Below are positions 7,956 through 16,116 of a stretch of DNA of 26,321 nucleotides, one piece after another. The notes beneath the pieces were generated by a model. That model saw only the letters and a program-made list of their open reading frames with translations, ran no database searches and was not told the origin of the DNA. This DNA comes from CAYWNA01 sp964459305 (GTDB taxonomy: Bacteria > Planctomycetota > Planctomycetia > Pirellulales > Pirellulaceae): the NCBI GenBank assembly GCA_964459305.1, contig CAYWNA010000185.1, forward strand, positions 1 through 26,321, read 5' to 3'. A program made the position numbers and the translations under genes. How positions within the stretch are numbered: the stretch's first letter is position 1; each line of letters begins with the position of its first letter.

Positions 7956-9590
7956 CTATGCGGCCTTGATCCGGCCAACCCCGCGGGCTCCACGCCGAAA
8001 CATCCGGCTCTCGCCCAGCACGGCCAAGGCCACACGATCCTCCAAATTCGGCCGGAAGATGGTAAGCAGTGCGATCGGCAGATACCACGCCATGTAGAGC
8101 CCGCCGCCGTAGCCGTGCCAGAACTGCGTGGCCACCATGACCGCGGCCGAGCAACTGAGCAGAGTGCCCAAGTTTTTTTGCGCGGGCCACAGCGCCAAGG
8201 TGCCACTGAGCGTGATACACACTGCCAGGACGGGAATGCGATAGGGTGGGGCCAGGATCAATCTCCAGAAGCCTTCCAGATCCTCCATCTTTGGCGGCCA
8301 AAGCCCGAACATCTGTTTTAGGTTTTCCCAATACGAAGCTTCGGGGATGAAGACCAAAGAGATCGCCATCATGAGCAGCGTCGCGGCCACGCCAGTGACA
8401 AACCGTATCAATCCTCGTCGCCAATAGAAACTGATCCACAGCGGCAAGAGAAACAGCGGGTAGTACACCAAGCTGGTCGCCAGTCCGATAAGCATGCCCG
8501 CTGTGAGCGGACGTCGATAACACAGAATCGCCCAAACCAACAGCGCCGCAGGAATCACGTGGTCGATGTGACCGGTCATTTGCGCCGTGTAGGGCAGCAT
8601 TAGATACAAGGTCGCCACGCCAACACCAGTTTTCGTGTCGCCAAAGTGCCAATACGCGATGAAGACAATGCCCAAGACAACCGCGAAATGGCACAAGATG
8701 GCAATGGCTTTCGCCGCCCAGATATAGGTTTGCCGCGATTGGTCTAGCGGAAGCCCTTCCGGCACGAGCGGCGCCGTCGGAATGCTGGGAATTAGATTCA
8801 ACAGCGGAAACCCAGGCCCTCGTCCCGGTCCTCGTGCCAAACCGGGGTCGCTCTCATCCACCTCCATGTCGCCCGGCGCGATTTGCTCGATCGTCTCGAT
8901 GTCGCGCGAATCCGGCTTTGCCGGATCGCTGGCGATCACGTTGGCCATCAGGAACACCAACAGCGAACAACCGAGAAACGCCAGGCCGCCCGACGATAGA
9001 TTCGGCTCCAACAGCGGCCGACGAACCATTGTCGGGTCCAGCAACAGGCGAACGAGAAGCAAGGCCCCTACGGCAAAAAGCCATATGAAGCCCAAGCCTT
9101 CGATTTCCCGACTTCGTTGAAGCAAGATCTCGGCGGGCGTGGTAGCCAACTGTTCTTCGTCGCCTTCGGAGGCCCCTTCGTCGTCGGGCTGCGTTGCTCC
9201 AGTTTCCTCGACCTCGGCGACGACTGGCTCGGCGGTGAGATCTTCGGCCGCAGGAAACGGCTGCTCCGGTTCCATTTCGTCCGCCGGTGGTGCGAACTCG
9301 ACTGTAGCTTCGTCAGAAACTCCGCTCGCCGAGTCGGGGTGGGGCGAATCATCTACGTCCGCTGGACTCTCCGCCTCGATCGCCTTCAGCCGCGTTGCCT
9401 TGACGCGTGCTTCGCCGCCGTACTGGGCCATCAGCAAGCCAGGAGCCAGCAAGAGGAGCAGCACGAGATCCAGATTGCGCACGCTCCAAAATCGGCCAAA
9501 CTTGAAGTACAGGCCGATCATCAGTAGCGACGAGAGGTAAACCCAGGTTGTGGGATTTACCTTGTAATAGTGAAGAAGAATCTCGCTCAT
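7956..9590 (-). CDS. Polytopic membrane protein with acidic extramembrane loop, function unknown
   Basis: A 544-residue integral membrane protein. The ATG at 9590 (MSEILLHYY) is preferred to an in-frame TTG at 9629, although neither has a strong ribosome site. Two hydrophobic segments lie near residues 15-55. They are followed by a strongly acidic, Pro/Ala-rich loop (about 65-150: AEVEETGATQPDDEG, EGDEEQL). Then come about ten hydrophobic segments, including FIWLFAVGALLLVRLLL and AIAILCHFAVVLGIVFIAYW. A second acidic stretch with a GRGPG turn lies near 240-265. The arrangement (GHIDHVIPAALLVWAI, then paired helices) recalls the GT87/DUF2029 mannosyltransferase fold, but no diagnostic Asp motif was identified, so this is only an analogy. 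It stands alone, convergent with the secretin gene. Confidence 0.7.
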   Translation of the reverse strand: MSEILLHYYKVNPTTWVYLSSLLMIGLYFKFGRFWSVRNLDLVLLLLLAPGLLMAQYGGEARVKATRLKAIEAESPADVDDSPHPDSASGVSDEATVEFAPPADEMEPEQPFPAAEDLTAEPVVAEVEETGATQPDDEGASEGDEEQLATTPAEILLQRSREIEGLGFIWLFAVGALLLVRLLLDPTMVRRPLLEPNLSSGGLAFLGCSLLVFLMANVIASDPAKPDSRDIETIEQIAPGDMEVDESDPGLARGPGRGPGFPLLNLIPSIPTAPLVPEGLPLDQSRQTYIWAAKAIAILCHFAVVLGIVFIAYWHFGDTKTGVGVATLYLMLPYTAQMTGHIDHVIPAALLVWAILCYRRPLTAGMLIGLATSLVYYPLFLLPLWISFYWRRGLIRFVTGVAATLLMMAISLVFIPEASYWENLKQMFGLWPPKMEDLEGFWRLILAPPYRIPVLAVCITLSGTLALWPAQKNLGTLLSCSAAVMVATQFWHGYGGGLYMAWYLPIALLTIFRPNLEDRVALAVLGESRMFRRGARGVGRIKAA

Positions 9591-9774
9591 CCGTCGATTG
9601 GGCGCGTGGCGATCGATCCCGGACGTCAAAAAACCAACATTTTAGGATAAGCCAGCCCCGCCAAATTGCAAGCACAGGCGACTCGGAAATGGCCCGATCC
9701 ATCAGCCAAGAGCCGAATAACCGTTATACTTTGTGGATATTAACAACGGCTCTTGCCCTGTATTGAGGGACACA

Positions 9775-10251
9775 ATGTCGAACACAGTCTTCAGCCGCCT
9801 GCAAAAAAGCCTGCTGGATCACAACGTGAACTTCAAGGAACTTCGCCACGAGCCGGTTTACACCAGCCAAGAAGCGGCTCGCGTGCGAGGGGTCGCACTG
9901 GCCAGCGGCGCCAAGGCGCTGGTGTGCAAGGCCGAAGACCGTTTTGTGATGTTCGTGATGCCGGCCGACCGGCGTTTGGCCAACAAGAAAATCCGCAGGC
10001 TGCTGGGAATTCGCAAGCTGCGCTTTGCGGCCCGCGACGAAGTGGCCGATTTGACCGGACTGCTGCCCGGATCGATTCCGCCCTTTGGCAGTCTATTCGC
10101 TCTGCCCACGTGGTGCGACGAGAAGCTGGCGGAAGAGACGCAAATCAACTTCAATGCCGGTGACCATGCAATCTCGATCAGCATGGCGTATTCCGACTAT
10201 GTGGCGATTGAGCAACCGACAATCGCTTCCGTTTCCGAACGGTCAGAGTAG
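9775..10251 (+). CDS. YbaK/EbsC-family aminoacyl-tRNA deacylase
   Basis: A 158-residue protein of the YbaK/ProX editing family, which hydrolyses mischarged aminoacyl-tRNAs in trans in the cytoplasm. The ATG at 9775 is supported by GAGG 6 nt upstream. Family hallmarks are present: the opening 'VYTSQEAARVRGV' (about 28-40), the conserved lysine in SGAKALVCK (K47), 'PADRRLANKKIRRLLG', and the GLLPGSIPPFG turn near 98-108. Length is normal. The last 74 nt overlap, antisense, the 3' end of the methyltransferase gene. Which amino acid it edits cannot be deduced. Confidence 0.9.
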   Translation: MSNTVFSRLQKSLLDHNVNFKELRHEPVYTSQEAARVRGVALASGAKALVCKAEDRFVMFVMPADRRLANKKIRRLLGIRKLRFAARDEVADLTGLLPGSIPPFGSLFALPTWCDEKLAEETQINFNAGDHAISISMAYSDYVAIEQPTIASVSERSE

Positions 10252-12070
10252 GAATGGAAGAGAAGACCGATTCAACCTGATCGATCTCTTCGTCGGTCAA
10301 GCGATACAATTGATAGACAAGACGATCGATCTCGCCATCCAGACACTGCAGTTCGCTCTCGATGTCTTGCGCGGCCGTTGTCACGGGATCGGTAGCGGAT
10401 AGCTTCAGCGACAAGTCTTGCATCGTTTGCGCTAGGTCGACAAGACGCAGGCGGCGTCTTCCGTCCGCTTGGTCCTTCGGATTGGCAATTCGGATTGGCA
10501 GTTTTTCAAGTTGACCCTTGTTGATCGCAAGATAGCCGCCGGAAAGTTGCTTGGCCTGGAAACGGATACGAAACAGGTAGGAGAGCAGCTTGGAGTTCAA
10601 CAACGCCAGGAGGTAATGAGCATCTTCTGAGGGTTTGACGGCGGCGTATACCTGCACGCCCAACGCCAGCCCACCCGGGTCGAAGGCCGTTTCCAGTCGG
10701 CGCGCCATGCCGGCAATGACGATCTTGGGACTACGGAAAACCTCTCGCTTCGAGTTGGTCATGTTGGTTGAATCGAATGGTAAGACAGGTCGAGCATAAT
10801 TGCGTTTCATGAAACGGACGTTGCCGAGCCGGATGGTATAACGATCGATGTTTCCGCTGACAATGAACTCGAAACCCCGGCCGCCTACGAACGTGGCTTC
10901 CTCCTGCAAATCAGCGGCGATTATCGCCGCGTTGAACCCAGTCGTGCCGCTGTGCAGGTCGGCTATGTCGCCCAAAGATCGCGTAGTGACGCGGGATTCG
11001 ACATCCAGCCGGCCATGAATGCTCAACCCCGATTCGGCCGATAGTTCGGCTTGGCGCACGTATCGCGTTGGTCGATGGTGGGCCAACTGGTCGGTGGATT
11101 CAGCGTGAAAAACCGCGACCCGATGACGACTGTTGGAGCGGCTCTTCTTCCAGATAATGATGTACGGGTAGACGCCCGCATCGGGAAACACCCTGCATTG
11201 GGATACGTCCGTAATCCGCTGTAGCGTCGTACGTTCGATCAACAGCGACCGGCACGACTGGGCATAGTCGAGCGTGGCGATCTTGTTCGGAATGATCAAA
11301 CCGCACATGCCGCCGTTGCGCAAGAGATGGAACGCTTTTTCGAGAAACAGAACGTACAGGTCGTAGGCGCCGTTTGCGCAACGGTAGTGCCGCTTTAGGT
11401 AATCCTTCACGGCATCTCCACTGGATCGCGTCAGCACACGAATGTTGACGTACGGTGGATTCCCGATAATGCCGTCGAAACCGCCGTCCTCCGGGACGAG
11501 GATATCGCGGAAAGCGGCTTTCCACGAAAACGGATTCGCCGAACGGCCGCCGCCCTTGCCGGTTGAAGAATCGCCATCAATCAGCGCGTCGCCACAACGG
11601 ACATTGCGGGCTAGTTCGACCGTCAGCGATTTGGCATTTTCGGGATCGTCTCTCGCGGCGGCGAGGGCCAATGCGAGCTTCGTGGTTTCAACCGCCCGTG
11701 GGTCCTGATCCACGCCAAAGAGACTAGACAGCAAGATCCGCTCGCGTTCGCGGAATGTCAGGCGCCACTGACCGGAAGCGGTTCTTTCGAGCCGTGCGGA
11801 CTTCCCCGTCGTATAGCGTTTCACGCCCCGTTTGATGTACTGCTCTACGTACCAGCTCAGCAAGTACCGGTACGCTTCGATCAGGAAAACGCCCTGACCG
11901 CAGGCTGGCTCCAGGATGCGCAGCGGCCGATCCGGATGGGCGGTTGGCAGCAGCGGATCAAGTGTATGCCGGACAATGTATCGCACGACCGGTTCGGGAG
12001 TGAAATACGCTCCGGCAGCCTTGCGTGTTGTCAACGTGTCGGGATTCGTTTGGCAATTCGAATGGGGCAT
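10178..12070 (-). CDS. Eco57I/TaqI-like N6-adenine DNA methyltransferase
   Basis: About 630 residues. The protein opens straight into a class I adenine methyltransferase: RKAAGAYFTPEPVVRYIV, SAM-binding motif I ILEPACGQG, then the catalytic IIGNPPYVNIR (NPPY) near residue 203. After this comes a TaqI/Eco57I-type target-recognition region (LGDIADLHSGTTGFNA; LLALLNSKLLSYLFR; GGYLAINKGQLEKLPI). No PD-(D/E)xK nuclease domain precedes the methylase, as it would in a type IIG enzyme (usually 900 residues or more), and none is encoded next to it. It is therefore either solitary or a remnant of a restriction-modification or defence locus. The start is uncertain: the ATG at 12070 has AGG 5 nt upstream, but ATG 12082 and GTG 12118 are in frame. 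The last 25 or so residues are antisense to the deacylase gene. Confidence 0.85.
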   Translation of the reverse strand: MPHSNCQTNPDTLTTRKAAGAYFTPEPVVRYIVRHTLDPLLPTAHPDRPLRILEPACGQGVFLIEAYRYLLSWYVEQYIKRGVKRYTTGKSARLERTASGQWRLTFRERERILLSSLFGVDQDPRAVETTKLALALAAARDDPENAKSLTVELARNVRCGDALIDGDSSTGKGGGRSANPFSWKAAFRDILVPEDGGFDGIIGNPPYVNIRVLTRSSGDAVKDYLKRHYRCANGAYDLYVLFLEKAFHLLRNGGMCGLIIPNKIATLDYAQSCRSLLIERTTLQRITDVSQCRVFPDAGVYPYIIIWKKSRSNSRHRVAVFHAESTDQLAHHRPTRYVRQAELSAESGLSIHGRLDVESRVTTRSLGDIADLHSGTTGFNAAIIAADLQEEATFVGGRGFEFIVSGNIDRYTIRLGNVRFMKRNYARPVLPFDSTNMTNSKREVFRSPKIVIAGMARRLETAFDPGGLALGVQVYAAVKPSEDAHYLLALLNSKLLSYLFRIRFQAKQLSGGYLAINKGQLEKLPIRIANPKDQADGRRRLRLVDLAQTMQDLSLKLSATDPVTTAAQDIESELQCLDGEIDRLVYQLYRLTDEEIDQVESVFSSIPTLTVRKRKRLSVAQSPHSRNTPC

Positions 12071-12407
12071 CCTGGCCTGCATCTGACAAGTGAGCGTGGA
12101 GTAACGGCAATGTCGCACAATCCACGTTTCACGTCAGCGCCAATCCCAACTCGCCACCGCTCGTCAATGCCTCCAGTGTCTGTTAGACTACCTCGATATT
12201 CGGTGGTCGCTGCCTGATGTCGACTTTTTGCGTTTTTCCATTGGAGTGCGGCGTACCATCCCCCCGCATTTCGTATGAATTTTCGGGTCTCTTAACACCA
12301 TCGCGGCTGCATAGTCTGGCAAAACATACCCGACTGTCGTCCACTCGCGAAAACGGTAGTGAATCAGCGCATCCCAGAATAGCGTTCAACCAACGGAAGG
12401 CCAAATC
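12071..12407. other. Divergent intergenic region, 337 nt
   Basis: It separates the methyltransferase (-) from the TPR-like gene (+) and should hold both promoters. No clear promoter pair, operator or hairpin was recognised. The sequence is moderately AT-rich around 12180-12310. Confidence 0.4.
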
Positions 12408-14564
12408 ATGGCTCTCGACGTGTATCAGCAGTGTCCGGGTGGCATCGACAGAAAGATCAAGTTCTGTGGGTGCAAAGACATCCTCGGCGATTTGGACGAC
12501 TTGGCCGAAGCCATCAACGGTGGGCAGCGCGCCGCAGTTCTGAGTCGCGTGAACCGCCTGCTGGAGACCAACGGCAGCCGAGCGTGCCTCTTGGCGCTGA
12601 AGGGCACCGTCCAGATGCAAGTCGGTGATTTCAGTGGACTGGCGGAAACGGCGGAGGAGTTCCTGAAAGCGTTTCCGGAGAACTCTGTAGCTCTTGGGCT
12701 CTCGGCAGTCGTTGCCGCAACTACAGCAGACAGCGACACCGCCATCGACCGTCTGCAGGGGGCGCTTGCGGGTGTCGGCGAGACCATGCACGAGATTGTT
12801 TACGAAGCCATCGGCATTGTGGGGCACCTGCTATTGCAGCAAGGTGCCGTGCTAGCAGCTCAAGGTCATATGATCCTACAAACGTCTTTGACGGCGTCGG
12901 ATGACACGCGACCGTTCGAGACGCTGGTTCGACTGCATGCATCTCCGGAAGTCCCTTTGCTGATAAAACAGAACATCGCTCTGGTAGATCCCCCGGAGGA
13001 CGCGGCGTGGAAGGAGAAGTGCGAAGCTGCCTTGATGTCGGCCAATCGTGGTGCGTGGGTGGTTGCGATCACCGAACTGTCTGCCTTGGCCGAGGACAGC
13101 CCGCAGGAGCCGACGCTGTGGAAGAACATCGCCGTTTTGCAGGGACGGCTGGGTCGAGACCAGGATGCGGCGGAAGCCTGGCGCAAATATGCCTCATGTG
13201 ACGCCGTTCCCGCGGACGATGCGGTCGATGCCCAAGCCATGGCCCAACTGCTGTCGGCCTCCGATGGAGAAACGATCCATGAGGTGAATCAGACATACCC
13301 AATCACCGATGCCGAGCGCGCGATGGAACGGCTGCTGTCAGAAAATCACGCGTCCAATATGCCCGTTGATCTTAACCAATTGGCCAAGGAAGGTGCACCG
13401 CCGCCGAAGGGAGCGTTTTGGCTGCTGGACCGACCCATGCCGGCCAGCGGCACGGATCTGAAGCTCGAAGACGTGCCCAACGTGCTCGGCGAGATGTATC
13501 TGTATGGCAAGGAAACGGATCGCGATGCAAGGTTGGAGTTCATTGTCGAACAGACGGCCGATTTCGAGACGAAAACAAGTGCCCTGAAAGAGATGCTGGG
13601 CGAATTCGGCGGACCCGTCGAAAAGGAGGAGCCTATCGGAGAGGTCCCCGCCGCGGATGCCGCCCTCCGGTGGCGGTGGCGTCTGCCGAGCGACACACCC
13701 ATGGAAGATCAGCGCGCGTTGATCGAAGAGAAACGGCGGGAAGTCAATCTGAACCGGTGGCCGGAGACGCCGATGGCCGAATTGGATGGAAAACGGCCGG
13801 CGGAGGTTGCAGGCGATTCGGGCTATCGAGTGCGGCTGTTGGCATCCATCTTGCTCTTGGAGCTGGCGGGCGAACAGTCGCGTTCGCGCTTCGACTTCAA
13901 CGAATTGCGGGCCAAGCTGGAATTGCCGACCCGCGTGGATATCGAGCCTGATGGCGTAGACTTGGCCGAGCTTCCCCTCGTGGGATTGCACTTGGTACCG
14001 CCAGAGAAGCTTGCGGACGAAGATTTGGCCATCGCCTATCAGCGGGCGGTGATGGTCCACGCGACGCGCGCTATCCATCGATTGGGTTTGGCGATGGTCA
14101 CGCGAGCAAGCCTGAAGGACGAATTCGATCCGGCTCGCGTCTACGATGCACTGTCGCAAGCTGCGTACACTCCGGACGAAGCGATGGAGTTTACCGACAA
14201 GGCGCGCGAAGCAGCTGTGGCCGCTGGACAATCGCCCGCGCCCCATTTGCTTCGTGAGTTGAATCTGCGACTACAGCGGGGCGAGGGAGAAGAATGCAGC
14301 CGCTTGATCTACACGCTCCAGAGGAACCACGTCAATGAACCTGGTGTGGCGCAGGCCCTTCACTCGCTGTTTGTGCAGATGGGAGTGATCACGCCTGACG
14401 GGAAGCCGACCGATGCCGCCATGCAACATCAGAGCCAGCAACAAGCCGCTGTACCCGGCGAACAGGCGCCGTCTGGAACCGGGGAACTCTGGTCGCCGGA
14501 CGGTGCGGCGCCTCCGGCCGAAGACAAAGACAAGCCCAGCATCTGGGTGCCGGGCATGGATTAG
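12408..14564 (+). CDS. TPR-like protein with degenerate SEC-C-type N-terminus
   Basis: A 718-residue, probably cytoplasmic protein (no signal peptide). The ATG at 12408 has GGAAGG upstream. Residues 6-24 read YQQCPGGIDRKIKFCGCKD, which resembles the zinc-binding SEC-C motif (CPCGSGKKFKFCC) with one cysteine lost; C9, C20 and C22 remain. About 25-290 are TPR-like helical pairs (LLALKGTVQMQVGDFSGLAE; LWKNIAVLQGRLGRDQDAAE). The middle (360-480) is acidic and irregular. About 560-690 is again helical (AIHRLGLAMVTRASL; LNLRLQRGEGEECSRLIYTL). The tail is Gln/Pro-rich and ends PSIWVPGMD. I recall similar proteins in other planctomycetes, but no function is established. It precedes ribD by 9 nt and is probably co-transcribed with it. 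Confidence 0.75.
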   Translation: MALDVYQQCPGGIDRKIKFCGCKDILGDLDDLAEAINGGQRAAVLSRVNRLLETNGSRACLLALKGTVQMQVGDFSGLAETAEEFLKAFPENSVALGLSAVVAATTADSDTAIDRLQGALAGVGETMHEIVYEAIGIVGHLLLQQGAVLAAQGHMILQTSLTASDDTRPFETLVRLHASPEVPLLIKQNIALVDPPEDAAWKEKCEAALMSANRGAWVVAITELSALAEDSPQEPTLWKNIAVLQGRLGRDQDAAEAWRKYASCDAVPADDAVDAQAMAQLLSASDGETIHEVNQTYPITDAERAMERLLSENHASNMPVDLNQLAKEGAPPPKGAFWLLDRPMPASGTDLKLEDVPNVLGEMYLYGKETDRDARLEFIVEQTADFETKTSALKEMLGEFGGPVEKEEPIGEVPAADAALRWRWRLPSDTPMEDQRALIEEKRREVNLNRWPETPMAELDGKRPAEVAGDSGYRVRLLASILLLELAGEQSRSRFDFNELRAKLELPTRVDIEPDGVDLAELPLVGLHLVPPEKLADEDLAIAYQRAVMVHATRAIHRLGLAMVTRASLKDEFDPARVYDALSQAAYTPDEAMEFTDKAREAAVAAGQSPAPHLLRELNLRLQRGEGEECSRLIYTLQRNHVNEPGVAQALHSLFVQMGVITPDGKPTDAAMQHQSQQQAAVPGEQAPSGTGELWSPDGAAPPAEDKDKPSIWVPGMD

Positions 14565-14573
14565 TGACCAATC

Positions 14574-15761
14574 ATGCCCACCTCCGACCTCGATCTCCGA
14601 CACATGACCCGGGCGCTGGAGCTGGCCGCGCGTGGTCGGGGACATGTTGAACCAAATCCGATGGTCGGCTGTGTCATTGCCGAAGGCGACCGCGTGTTGG
14701 GCGAAGGCTGGCACGCGCGGTTCGGCGGTCCGCACGCAGAGATCGAGGCACTTCGCTCGGCGGAAACCGCCGTCGCCGGGGCGACGATGTACGCCACATT
14801 GGAGCCCTGTTGTCACCATGGAAAGACCCCACCGTGCACGGAAGCCGTGATCGAGGCTGACATTCGGCGCGTTGTCATCGCGGGACGTGATCCTTTTCCC
14901 GATGTGGCCGGCGGTGGAATCCAACGGCTCGCGCAGGCCGGTGTCGCAGTGGATATCGGGCTGCTGGAAGAGCAGGCCAATTGGCTGAATGCACCGTATC
15001 TCAAGCTAGTCCGGACCGGACGTCCGTGGATCATCGCCAAGTGGGCTATGACGCTGGATGGCAAGAGCGCCACGCGCACGGGCAGCAGTCAGTGGATTTC
15101 TGGCGAGGCTTCTCGCAAGCTGGTGCACGAACTCCGCGGGCGAATGGACGCCATCATGGTAGGCCGCGGAACCGCAGTGGCGGACGACCCGCTACTGACA
15201 ACACGTCCGCCCGGGCCGCGGACGGCAACTCGCATTATCGTCGACACCCACGCCTCGCTTTCACCGGACAGCCAGTTGGTCCGAACTGCTCACGAGGCTC
15301 CCGTATTGGTCGCTGCCGGCCTGGAAGCTGCGGAGGAACACAGACGCCGCCTGATGGGCGCGGGATGCGAAGTGTGGATGGGCGAGGCGAAAAACCGGGA
15401 GGAGCGGTTAATCGAACTGCTGGGCGAACTCGGCCGCCGCCGCATGACCAACGTCTTGGTTGAAGGAGGTGGCGGCGTGCTGGGGAGTTTGTTCGACGCG
15501 AAAGCTGTGGACGAAGTCCATGCGTTCATCGCCAGCAAGCTGGTCGGCGGTGTCGATGCAACTACTCCTATAAAAGGGTGTGGCATCGAATCAATGCCGC
15601 GAGCGGTTTCGCTGGATGAACCGACCATCGAACAAGTTGGCGGCGACATCCACATCCACGGTCGAGTGAGCAATGCGAAAGCGCAAAATGGCGAAAACGA
15701 CCCGTTTAACCGCAAGCCGGAGGCGTGCGCGACCCAGCCCACACCTCCAGCTTGCGGCTAA
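14574..15761 (+). CDS. ribD: RibD: riboflavin-pathway deaminase/reductase
   Basis: A 395-residue bifunctional enzyme. The N-terminal deaminase removes the pyrimidine amino group, and the C-terminal NADPH-dependent reductase reduces the ribosyl side chain, in the cytosolic riboflavin pathway. Deaminase zinc ligands are visible: H54 and E56 in GGPHAEIEAL, and C79 and C88 in LEPCCHHGKTPPC. The reductase starts near 150 (RPWIIAKWAMTLDGKSATR) and includes WISGEASRKLVHELR, DAIMVGRGTAVADDP and VLVEGGGGVLGSLFD. The start lies 9 nt after the TPR-like gene, without a clear Shine-Dalgarno, suggesting translational coupling; ATG 14604 is an alternative. The normal C-terminus should fall near IHIHGRVSN (about 366). 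The extra tail ending PTPPACG is encoded by a palindromic repeat. Confidence 0.95.
   Translation: MPTSDLDLRHMTRALELAARGRGHVEPNPMVGCVIAEGDRVLGEGWHARFGGPHAEIEALRSAETAVAGATMYATLEPCCHHGKTPPCTEAVIEADIRRVVIAGRDPFPDVAGGGIQRLAQAGVAVDIGLLEEQANWLNAPYLKLVRTGRPWIIAKWAMTLDGKSATRTGSSQWISGEASRKLVHELRGRMDAIMVGRGTAVADDPLLTTRPPGPRTATRIIVDTHASLSPDSQLVRTAHEAPVLVAAGLEAAEEHRRRLMGAGCEVWMGEAKNREERLIELLGELGRRRMTNVLVEGGGGVLGSLFDAKAVDEVHAFIASKLVGGVDATTPIKGCGIESMPRAVSLDEPTIEQVGGDIHIHGRVSNAKAQNGENDPFNRKPEACATQPTPPACG
15708..15759. repeat. Palindromic repeat encoding the RibD C-terminus
   Basis: Arms 15708-15727 and 15740-15759 (20 nt each) pair at 17 positions around a 12-nt loop. The arm core CCGCAAGC/GCTTGCGG with an adjoining GGAGG/CCTCC is typical of small planctomycete intergenic palindromes. 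The right arm runs into the ribD stop codon, so the element is translated. Confidence 0.7.
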
Positions 15762-15871
15762 GGATCACTGCCGAAATCATACCGGCATATGCTCGATGTA
15801 GCCGAACTCGCCAGAGTTTGGTTTTTCCCGTGCAAAGCGACCAAAGTCTGGCGACTTCGGCTACCATGAAT
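15762..15871. repeat. Dispersed palindromic repeat, copy 1
   Basis: A 110-nt element directly behind the ribD stop. By eye it is about 90 percent identical to 21998-22108. Its centre is a hairpin: arms 15798-15821 and 15841-15864 (24 nt, 22 paired) around a 19-nt loop. Outside the hairpin the two copies also share a left flank (GGATC, then ATACCGGCAT) and a short right flank (CATGAAT). It contains no complete gene. Confidence 0.85.
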
Positions 15872-15962
15872 CCAGGATCTATGTCGGAGCCGATCCTAAA
15901 CGAGCGAATGTGCCAGTTCCACCCCCAAACCCCCGGTCTGTATCTTTTCCGGGTATGCGCGC

Positions 15963-15968
15963 TATAAT
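15963..15968 (+). promoter_or_regulatory. TATAAT -10 candidate for the lipoprotein operon
   Basis: A perfect TATAAT lies about 150 nt before the lipoprotein start. The region 17 nt upstream (around 15940-15945) has no good TTGACA match. This is the best promoter candidate for the lipoprotein/ResB-CcsA unit. The rest of the interval 15872-16116 holds nothing else recognised. Confidence 0.3.
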
Positions 15969-16116
15969 CTGAATGGTCTCGTTCCACGACGCGGACTGAC
16001 CACCACAACGAGCAAACAGTCCCTCACCTGGGCGACCACCTCTCTCAGCCTGCCTGAGCACGGTTTCGTCCTGCTCCTGTCTAACTTTCTCTGTTTTCGT
16101 CCAATAGGAAATCATC

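Noticed and set aside
9725..9730. TATACT as a -10 box for the deacylase gene
   Set aside because: No acceptable -35 element was found at a suitable distance, so it was not listed.
13338..14246. 302-codon minus-strand frame opposite the TPR-like gene
   Set aside because: The + strand product is compositionally protein-like and well started; the reverse frame shows no family features.
15706..16008. Minus-strand frame reading DPGFMVAEVARLW and ending TPPACG
   Set aside because: It is read through two palindromic repeats and recurs at copy 2 (21928-22203). The similarity comes from the repeats, not from a conserved protein.
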